Part shown: positions 1-5,518 of the stretch, in pieces
Layout: every line of letters begins with the position of its first letter
How positions within the stretch are numbered: position 1 is the first letter of the stretch
From: Gammaproteobacteria bacterium
GTDB taxonomy: Bacteria > Gemmatimonadota > Gemmatimonadetes > Longimicrobiales > Gaopeijiaceae
Length of the DNA: 6,603 bases
Assembly: GCA_009843625.1 (NCBI GenBank)
Contig: VYDD01000404.1
Span: 446-7,048, forward strand
Direction of reading: 5' to 3'
Notes under the pieces: generated by a model
Databases searched by the model: none
What the model was told of the DNA's origin: nothing
What the model saw: only the letters and a program-made list of their open reading frames with translations
Position numbers and translations under genes: made by a program

Positions 1-734
1 AGGGGAAGCATCCCTACCCGCGCAACCGCCCCCCCTTCCCCGTCACCCACGGCTTCGAGAACCTGCCGACGGTCGTCAACAACGTCGAGACGCTGGCCTC
101 CGTCCCGCATATTCTCGCGCTTGGCGCCGAGTGGTATGCCGGACTGGGCCTGAACGGACACGCCGGCACCAAGGTGATCTCGCTTTCCGGGGACATCCTC
201 CGGCCCGGGAACTACGAAGTCCCCATGGGCTTCCCGCTCGAAAGGCTCCTCTACGACTGGGCCGGCGGCCCCTTCGAGGGCCGCACCATCCAGGCCGTGA
301 CCATGGCGGGCCTCTCCGGAGGCTTCCTGGCCGGCGACGATCTCTTCGTCACGCTGGACGAGCCCGCCATCCGCGCGCGCAAGTCGTTCCTGGGCGCGGG
401 CGGCATCATGGTGTTCGACGACTCGCGCGACATGGTCGAGGTGGCGCACGCGGCGATGGAGTTCTTCGCGCACGAGTCCTGCGGGAAGTGCTTCCCCTGC
501 CGCATCGGCACCCAGCGGCTGACCGAGCGGCTCGCCGGCGAGGCCGGCCCGGATGCGCTGGTGGCGTGGGTGGACGAAGTTGCGGATATTGGGTATACCA
601 TGAAGGAGACGAGCGCCTGCGGCCTGGGAACCGCGGCCCCGCTCATCACCGAGAGCCTCATGCGCTATTTTCCCGAGGCGGTTTCGCGCCACGTCACTGC
701 CCATGGCCCCCTCCCCATGGCGGGCCGGGGCTAG
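1..734 (+). CDS. fdsB: NAD-dependent formate dehydrogenase beta subunit, NuoF-like (5' truncated)
   Basis: This is the C-terminal part of a NuoF/51-kDa-type flavoprotein subunit, which carries FMN, binds NAD(H) and passes electrons between the alpha subunit and NAD+. The first full codon is at 3, and the stop is TAG at 732-734. Visible in order: the family segment LPTVVNNVETLASVP (about 51-110), an SLBB domain starting at ISLSGDILRPGNYEVP (about 174-300), and the C-terminal [4Fe-4S] domain with SCGKCFPCRIGT. Its cysteine codons are at 480, 489 and 498, and the fourth ligand is in SACGLGTAAP (cysteine codon at 618). All four cluster ligands are present. The Rossmann-like FMN/NADH domain lies before the window. 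NuoF of complex I would look the same, but the next gene is a formate dehydrogenase alpha subunit 64 bp downstream, not nuoG, so an FdsB/FdhB role is favoured. The symbol follows the FdsGBA naming; fdhB is equally used. Confidence 0.9.
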   Translation, partial: GKHPYPRNRPPFPVTHGFENLPTVVNNVETLASVPHILALGAEWYAGLGLNGHAGTKVISLSGDILRPGNYEVPMGFPLERLLYDWAGGPFEGRTIQAVTMAGLSGGFLAGDDLFVTLDEPAIRARKSFLGAGGIMVFDDSRDMVEVAHAAMEFFAHESCGKCFPCRIGTQRLTERLAGEAGPDALVAWVDEVADIGYTMKETSACGLGTAAPLITESLMRYFPEAVSRHVTAHGPLPMAGRG

Positions 735-756
735 GGCGGGCCGCATGGGACTGGGC

Positions 757-771
757 CCTGGAGGGTCCAGG
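757..771 (+). repeat. Small perfect hairpin in the fdsB-fdhF spacer
   Basis: CCTGGA-GGG-TCCAGG gives a 6-bp perfect stem with a 3-base loop, in the 64-bp spacer between the beta and alpha subunit genes. There is no T-tract after it, so it is not a canonical terminator. In the shared transcript it could act as a stability or processing element between cistrons. That role is inference, and a hairpin this size may be chance in G+C-rich DNA. Confidence 0.35.
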
Positions 772-786
772 CAGCAAACTCGAATC

Positions 787-790
787 AGGA
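787..790 (+). promoter_or_regulatory. Ribosome binding site of the alpha subunit gene
   Basis: AGGA lies 8 bases before the ATG at 799. It decides the start. An upstream in-frame ATG at 703 would overlap the end of the beta subunit gene and add about 32 residues unlike the family, whereas the protein from 799 runs directly into the [2Fe-2S] domain. Confidence 0.7.
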
Positions 791-798
791 CCATACCG

Positions 799-3507
799 AT
801 GAGCACGAACGGGACAGGACCCACCATCGTCCTCGACGGCGAAAAGGTCGCCTACACCCCGGGGGAGACCGTCTACGAGGCCGCTACGCGGCACGGCAAG
901 GACATCCCCACGCTTTGCTACGACCCCAGGCTGGAACCCTTCGGCGGATGCCGCCTGTGCGTGGTGGAGGTGGAGGGTGCGCGAGCGCCGGTCGCGTCGT
1001 GCACCGCCCAGTGCCAGGCGGGAATGGAGGTGCGCACCAGGAGCGCGCGCGTCGAGGTGCATCGCCGCACGCTGATGGAGATGCTGGTCTCGGAGAACCG
1101 CGAAGTGGACGTGGACGAGCTCACCAGCCTGGCCTCGCAGGAGATGACCGAGCTGGTCGACCGCTACGAGGCGCGCACCGGGCGCTTCCAGGGCAGGCAG
1201 TCGGGCGCGAGCCGCCCCGACGACCCCAACCCCTTCATCATGCGCGACTACGACAACTGCATCTCCTGCTACCGGTGCGTGCGCGTGTGCGCGGAGCAGG
1301 AGGGCGATTACGCCATCTCGGTGAAGGGACGCGGCTTCGACACCCAGATCACGGTCGAGTTCGACGGCCACCTCAAGGAGTCCGCCTGCACCTTCTGCGG
1401 GCAGTGCGTTCAGACCTGCCCGACCGGGGCGCTGGGGGACCTGAAGGCGCTGGCGTACCGCGACGTTGCCGGCGAGACGAAGAAGACCCGGACGGTCTGC
1501 CCCTATTGCGGGGTGGGCTGCGCGGTGGACCTGCTCACCCGCGGCAACACGCTCATCGGCGTGCAGCCCGCCATGGACGGCCCCGCCAACAAGGGCGCCC
1601 TGTGCGTGAAGGGCCAGTTCGCCTTCGACTTCGTGCAGCACCCCGACCGGCTGGCCCACCCGCTGGTGCGGGGCGAGGACGGCGAGCTGCATCAGGCCGG
1701 CTGGGACGAGGCGCTGGACCGGGCCGCAGAGGGCTTCCTGCGCGTGCGCGAGCGCTACGGGCGCCATGCCGTTTACGGGGTTGCCTCCGGGCGGGCGCCG
1801 CACGAGGCCGCCTACACCATGCAGAAGTTCATCCGGGGGGGGTTCGGAACGAACCACATCGACAACTGCAGCCGTGCCTGACACGCTCCCACAGTCGCCG
1901 GTCTGGCGGCAACGATCGGTCGGGGCGCAATGTCGAACCCGCTCGAGGACATGGAAAAGCCCGATGTGATCTTCTGCATCGGGACCAACATGACCGAGTG
2001 CCACCCCGTGGCCGCGACCCGGCTCAAGCGGGCCATCGCCAACGGGGCGAAGCTCATCACCGCCGACCCGCGGCGCATCGCCCTGGCCGAGCTGGCCGAC
2101 GTGTACCTGCCGCTCCGGGTCGGCTCCGACGTATCGCTCCTGCTGGCCATGGCGCACGTCATCCATCGCGAGGGCCTGACCAACCAGGGCTTCGTCGAGG
2201 GACGCACGACCGAGGCGGAGGCCTTCCTCCAGCACATCGAGAAGTTCACCCCCGAGTGGGCCGAGACCATCACCGAGGTGCCTGCCGCCGACATCGAACG
2301 CGCCGCCATCCTGTACGGGAAGGCGGAACGTGGCGCCATCTACTACACGCTCGGCATCACCGAGCACATCTGCGGGGTCGACAACGTCCAGAGCCTGTGC
2401 AATCTGGCGCTCATGACGGGCAACATCGGGCGCGAGGGCACCGGGGTTAACCCGATGCGCGGGCAGAACAACATCCAGGGCGCGGGAGACGCGGGCGCCC
2501 TGCCCAACAACTACCCCGGCTTCCAGTCCGTGCTGGATCCGGCGTACCAGAGGAAGTTCGAGCCGGTGTACGGGCGCAAGGTGGACCTCGAGCTCGGGCC
2601 CACCAAGGTGAGGGCGCTGGAGGCCTGCGGCGACGGCATCCACGCGATGATGATCAACGGAGAGAACACCGTCGTCACCGACCCCGAGCGGCACCACTGC
2701 GAGGAGGCGCTAAAGAGCCTCGACCAACTGGTGGTGATCGACCTCTTCCTCACCGAAACCGCCGAGCTGGCGGACGTGGTCTTCCCGGCCACGGCATGGG
2801 GCGAGACCGACGGCGTGCAGACCAACACCGAGCGGCGCGTGCAGCGGCTGCGCAAGGCGGTCGAGCCCCCGGGCGAGGCCATGCCCGACTGGTGGATCGT
2901 GTCGCAGATCGCCCGCCGCATGGGCACGCCCGGCTTCGACTTCGAGAGCGCGAAGGACGTCTTCAACGAGCTTTGCGAGCTATCGCCCCTGTATGCGGGG
3001 CTGGACTGGGACCGCATCGACCGCGGCGAGTACCACTGGCCGGTGCCCCACAAGGATCACCCCGGGACGCCGATCCTGCACCAGGGGACCTTCGAGAACG
3101 GGCGCGGCATCTTCAAGCTGATCCGCTACCGGGATCCCGCCGAGGTAATCAGCGACGAGTTCCCGGTGTGGCTCACCACGGGCCGGCGCCTCCCCAACTA
3201 CCACACCCGCACCCAGACCGGCCGCGCCGCCGGCATCGACTATCTGGCGCCCGGCGAGCGGCTGGAGATCCACCCGGAAGACGTGGTGGACTGGGGGCTC
3301 GAGGATGGCGGCTGGGCCAAGATGACCAGCGCGCGCGGATGCATGATGGTCCGGGTGGAGGCCAACGCCCGCTCGCCGCGCGGGACCGTCTTCACCTCGT
3401 TCAGCTTCAACGACGCCCCGGTCAACGTGCTCACCGGCGGAGGATACGACCCGGTAACGGACACGGCGGAGCTGAAGGTGTGCCCGGTCAGGGTGGAACG
3501 GCCGTAG
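799..3507 (+). CDS. fdhF: Formate dehydrogenase alpha subunit, selenocysteine-containing (TGA readthrough)
   Basis: This is the catalytic subunit, oxidising formate to CO2 at a molybdenum or tungsten bis-pterin centre in the cytoplasm (also called FdhA/FdsA). It has 902 residues if the in-frame TGA at codon 361 is read as selenocysteine. Domains in order: plant-type [2Fe-2S] (C40, C51, C54, C68); two ferredoxin-type [4Fe-4S] sites (C154, C157, C160, C164 and C197, C200, C203, C207); the molybdopterin oxidoreductase [4Fe-4S] site (C234, C237, C241, C269, with Lys271 in CVKG); the active site CSRA-Sec361-HAPTVAGLA; the pterin segment MRGQNNIQGAGD, whose Arg554 matches the catalytic Arg of E. 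coli FdhF; and a C-terminal pterin-binding domain from about 785. Frame and homology continue unbroken across the TGA, and the final stop is TAG. The His/Cys3 cluster motif usual after the [2Fe-2S] domain is missing. It follows the beta subunit gene in one operon. A pseudogene or sequencing error is the main alternative, but the hairpin after the TGA argues against both. Confidence 0.93.
1879..1881 (+). other. Selenocysteine codon (in-frame TGA)
   Basis: TGA is codon 361 of the alpha subunit. It stands exactly where the molybdopterin formate dehydrogenase family carries its metal-ligating Sec or Cys, followed by the conserved His362. The upstream part ends NHIDNCSRA and the downstream part begins HAPTVAGLAATIGRGA in the same frame. 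That segment corresponds to the family pattern CARV-U-HGPSVAGL known from E. coli FdhF. TGA also serves as an ordinary stop in this window (the upp gene), so the codon is not generally reassigned. Confidence 0.92.
1882..1927 (+). promoter_or_regulatory. Bacterial SECIS element of the formate dehydrogenase gene
   Basis: This is the mRNA hairpin directly after the selenocysteine codon, expected to recruit the elongation factor SelB. The upper stem is GTCGCC (1894-1899) with GGCGGC (1905-1910), one pair being a U-G wobble, closing the loop GGTCT (1900-1904). A possible lower stem pairs CGCTCC (1884-1889) with GGGGCG (1922-1927), also with one U-G pair. The loop starts 18 bases after the TGA, as I recall for E. 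coli fdhF. Counting from the T of TGA, the E. coli key bases U17, G23 and U24 are matched by T1895, G1901 and T1902. In this fold U17 could be a wobble pair rather than a bulge. The element lies inside the coding sequence. Confidence 0.85.
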
Positions 3508-3556
3508 CCGTCAGACCGAGCGAGCCTCGCGGCATCGACCCGGGAGCGGTCTCCGT

Positions 3557-4192
3557 TCAGTCCGACCCGAAGATGCGGTCTCCGGCGTCACCCAGTCCCG
3601 GCAGGATGTAGCCGTTCTCGTTCAGCTGCCGGTCCAGAGCGACCGTGAAGACCGGCACGTCCGGATGCGCTCGCTCAAGGGCCTCGACCCCCTCCGGGCA
3701 GGCCACCAGGACGGCCAGACGGATGTCGCGCGCGCCGTGCTCCTTCAGCAGCGTGATGGTCGCCGACGACGATCCGCCTGTGCCCAGCATCGGATCGACC
3801 ACGACGAAGTGGCGGCCCGCGGGCTGCGGGACGTTGAAGTAGTACTGGACCGGCTGGAGCGTTTCGTGGTCCCGGTAGAGCCCCACGTGCCCGATGCGCG
3901 CGCCCGGCAGCACACCGGTGAAGCCTTCGAGCATCCCGAGCCCGGCGCGCAGGATCGGCACCAGTACGATGTCCTCCTCGCGCACCCGGAGGCCGGTGGT
4001 GATCTCCAGCGGAGTCTCGACCTCCACTTCTTCAGCAGGCAGGTCGCGCAGCACCTCATAGGCCATGAGGGAGCCGATCTCGCGGATCAGATCCCGGAAC
4101 TCCCGGTGTCCGGTGCGGTGGTCGCGCAGGCGGGTGACCTTGTCCCCGACCAGCGGATGGTCGAGTACCCTGAGATGGGGCCGGTCGGGCAC
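3557..4192 (-). CDS. upp: Uracil phosphoribosyltransferase
   Basis: This pyrimidine-salvage enzyme converts uracil and PRPP to UMP and pyrophosphate in the cytoplasm. The 211-residue product matches the family's usual length of about 208. Seen: DHPLVGDKVTRLRD near the N-terminus, ILRAGLGMLEG (about 80-90), the PRPP-binding loop VVVDPMLGTGGSSS (about 130-143), CPEGVEALERAHPDV (about 165-179), and the C-terminal uracil-binding segment NENGYILPGLGDAGDRIFG (191-209). The chosen start is GTG at 4192, with GGAGG 4 bases upstream. The frame stays open further 5', but that extension overlaps the upstream TM2-domain gene and does not resemble the family. The stop is TGA. It lies 16 bp after the TM2-domain gene on the same strand and is convergent with the formate dehydrogenase gene, 49 bp apart. 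Confidence 0.96.
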   Translation of the reverse strand: MPDRPHLRVLDHPLVGDKVTRLRDHRTGHREFRDLIREIGSLMAYEVLRDLPAEEVEVETPLEITTGLRVREEDIVLVPILRAGLGMLEGFTGVLPGARIGHVGLYRDHETLQPVQYYFNVPQPAGRHFVVVDPMLGTGGSSSATITLLKEHGARDIRLAVLVACPEGVEALERAHPDVPVFTVALDRQLNENGYILPGLGDAGDRIFGSD

Positions 4193-4196
4193 GGCG

Positions 4197-4201
4197 CCTC
4201 C
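4197..4201 (-). promoter_or_regulatory. Ribosome binding site of upp
   Basis: On the minus strand GGAGG stands 4 bases before the GTG at 4192, within the 16-base gap after the TM2-domain gene. It supports the GTG start over longer in-frame extensions. The spacing is slightly short but workable. Confidence 0.65.
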
Positions 4202-4208
4202 GCGGTCC

Positions 4209-4778
4209 CTAGCTCCCCGACAGCTCCGGGAAGCGATACACGATGACGCCGCTGCCGGGGGCGTTGTCGACGTCGACATAGCCCTGGTCGACCATGCCGC
4301 GCAGGCACTTCTCGACCTCTTCGAAGGACTTCCCGGATGCCATCACCCCCTGGGTGACCGTAAGTTCGCCGCCCTTCTTCTCCGCGGCCTGGAGCAGCAC
4401 GAGCCTCAGGTCCGCGGGTTTGGGCAGGGCCGCGGGCGGCGCGGAACCGGGGTTGGCGCGGGCAGCCAGCATGGGATGGGGAATGTAGCCCTTGCGCACG
4501 TTGGCATCGCGAATCAGCGCCTTCATGCGGAACAGGTCCACCAATTGGCCGACGCCCGCGAGCCCGAAGGTCAACAGCCAGAGGATTCCCGTCCCCCACT
4601 TGCCCATGTAGATGCGATGGGCACCGCAGACTCCGGCGAGGCACAGACACCAGAGTCCGTACCCCAGGACGTCCTTGTATACGGACTCGTAGGCCGCCGG
4701 CGCGTCCGGGAGACTGAGGTTGACGTTGACCGAGATGTCTCTCGGGTCTCTGGCGCCGTGCGTGGAGTCTTGTTCCAT
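4209..4778 (-). CDS. TM2 domain-containing membrane protein with C-terminal winged-helix-like region
   Basis: The product has 189 residues. A polar N-terminus (1-35) leads into a TM2 domain: hydrophobic segment at about 38-54 (GYGLWCLCLAGVCGAHRIYMG), the conserved CGAHRIYMGKWGTGI turn, and a second membrane segment at about 61-84 (ILWLLTFGLAGVGQLVDLF). A short linker rich in Pro and Ala (about 105-122) follows. The C-terminal 65 residues contain LRLVLLQAAEKKGGELTVTQ and SFEEVEKCLRGMVDQGYVDV, which resembles a small winged-helix fold, ending in a strand-like GVIVYRFPEL. TM2 proteins have no single established function, and the helix-turn-helix reading is inference from pattern only. The ATG at 4778 has no clear ribosome binding site, so the start is uncertain, but everything from about residue 30 is firm. 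It is upstream of upp by 16 bp and probably cotranscribed with it. Confidence 0.85.
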   Translation of the reverse strand: MEQDSTHGARDPRDISVNVNLSLPDAPAAYESVYKDVLGYGLWCLCLAGVCGAHRIYMGKWGTGILWLLTFGLAGVGQLVDLFRMKALIRDANVRKGYIPHPMLAARANPGSAPPAALPKPADLRLVLLQAAEKKGGELTVTQGVMASGKSFEEVEKCLRGMVDQGYVDVDNAPGSGVIVYRFPELSGS

Positions 4779-4899
4779 CAGCAGTGCTGCGCTTTGCGGG
4801 TGTGCAGGGAAGGGATCGCCCCTCTGGCAGAATGCTACCTCTCAGAGTGCGAAGCCCCGCGGCCATTCAATGTCTCGCGATCATCGGCTCCGGTCCAGC

Positions 4900-4934
4900 C
4901 CCGGTGACCGGGAAGTACCGCCCCTGTCACCGGG
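4900..4934. repeat. Perfect 9-bp inverted repeat in the divergent intergenic region
   Basis: CCCGGTGAC (4900-4908) and GTCACCGGG (4926-4934) are exact reverse complements separated by 17 bases, centred at 4917. They lie between the divergent TM2-domain gene (start 4778) and the DUF2784 gene (start 5002). No T-tract follows on either strand, so it is not a simple terminator. It could be an operator for a dimeric regulator or a leader hairpin of the DUF2784 transcript. Role unknown. Confidence 0.5.
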
Positions 4935-4954
4935 ACGCGTCCGGCGGTCTCCTG

Positions 4955-4966
4955 CTGCGTACGCAG
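4955..4966. repeat. 12-bp perfect palindrome CTGCGTACGCAG
   Basis: CTGCGT-ACGCAG is its own reverse complement. It lies 35 bases before the ATG of the DUF2784 gene and 20 bases after the 9-bp inverted repeat. It is a possible operator half of the same regulatory region. A palindrome of this length is expected about once or twice by chance in a window this size, so the evidence is weak. Confidence 0.3.
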
Positions 4967-5001
4967 ATCGCGCGGGCAGGTGTCGGCATCTATCGTTACC
5001 C

Positions 5002-5388
5002 ATGACCGAAACGGCCCTCTATCGGCTTCTCGATGTACTGTTCGTCGTCTTCCACACGGCGCTGGTGGGCTTCAACATGCTCGGATGGACGTGGAGAAGA
5101 ACCCGCCGGCTCCACCTGCTGAGCATCGGCGTGACGCTGCTGTTCTGGTTCGGGGCCGGGATTGTGTACGGGTGGGGATACTGTCCGCTGACGGACTGGC
5201 ACTGGGACGTGAAGCGCGCGCTCGGGGAGACGGGCCTGCCCGCGTCGTGGATCAAGTACCACCTGGACGTGGTCACGGGCATCGACTGGAACGCCGCCTT
5301 CGTGGACACGGTGGTGGTGGGCAGTGCGCTGGTGGCGCTGGGACTCTCGGTGATGCTGCACCTTCGTGACCGGCGCCGGCCCGGGTAG
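5002..5388 (+). CDS. DUF2784 family small membrane protein
   Basis: The 128-residue protein matches the DUF2784 pattern and has no established function. Hydrophobic segments lie at about 9-29 (LLDVLFVVFHTALVGFNMLGW), 38-58 (HLLSIGVTLLFWFGAGIVYGW) and 98-120 (AAFVDTVVVGSALVALGLSVML). Between the second and third lies the family signature GYCPLTDWHWDVKRALG (59-75), with a conserved CPLTDW core, followed by a region ending in SWIKYHLD. The C-terminus is basic (RDRRRPG), consistent with a cytoplasmic end. The start at 5002 puts the first membrane segment right after seven polar or mixed residues, as usual in the family. No good ribosome binding site is seen. The frame is open much further upstream, but that extension does not look like this family. 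It is divergent from the TM2-domain gene. Confidence 0.85.
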   Translation: MTETALYRLLDVLFVVFHTALVGFNMLGWTWRRTRRLHLLSIGVTLLFWFGAGIVYGWGYCPLTDWHWDVKRALGETGLPASWIKYHLDVVTGIDWNAAFVDTVVVGSALVALGLSVMLHLRDRRRPG

Positions 5389-5506
5389 CGCGAAGCTGCG
5401 GGAGTGCCGGAGTCCCCTCGCCCTGCTACCATAGTCCATGCAGAGTGAAGCGGCTGAACTCGCTCCGCCGCCCGCCCAACCTGATCGTCATACAGGCCCG
5501 GATTAC

Positions 5507-5512
5507 AGGAAG
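5507..5512 (+). promoter_or_regulatory. Ribosome binding site of the M20 amidohydrolase gene
   Basis: AGGAAG stands 6 bases before the ATG at 5519. It decides between this start and an in-frame ATG at 5438, which would place 27 polar residues in front of an otherwise standard signal peptide. Confidence 0.7.
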
Positions 5513-5518
5513 CAGATC

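Noticed and set aside
703..798. Upstream ATG as the start of the alpha subunit.
   Set aside because: It would overlap the beta subunit gene and add residues unlike the family. The ATG at 799 has an AGGA 8 bases upstream.
1879..1881. TGA read as a true stop giving two genes, or a nonsense mutation giving a pseudogene.
   Set aside because: It sits exactly at the family's Sec/Cys position, the frame and homology continue past it, and a SECIS-like hairpin with the right spacing follows.
915..2450. 511-codon open frame on the plus strand.
   Set aside because: Arg/Gly/Ala/Pro-rich shifted frame inside the alpha subunit gene. It passes the TGA region only because that is another frame.
694..2697. 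667-codon open frame on the minus strand.
   Set aside because: It lies antisense to the formate dehydrogenase gene, has the low-complexity composition typical of shadow frames in G+C-rich DNA, and shows no recognisable domain.
3513..3552. Inverted repeat AGACCG/CGGTCT as a terminator between the two convergent genes.
   Set aside because: Only 6 bp with a 28-base loop and no T-tract on either strand. A terminator may exist here but this is not convincing evidence.
4838..4843. Possible minus-strand -10 element TAGCAT for the TM2-domain gene.
   Set aside because: No -35-like hexamer at a usable distance. Four of six matches alone are not enough.
4087..4866. 259-codon minus-strand open frame across the upp and TM2-domain genes.
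   Set aside because: It overlaps two well-supported genes in another frame and has no domain pattern.
5438..5518. In-frame ATG at 5438 as the start of the M20 hydrolase.
   Set aside because: It would put 27 polar residues before a signal peptide, while the ATG at 5519 has AGGAAG 6 bases upstream.
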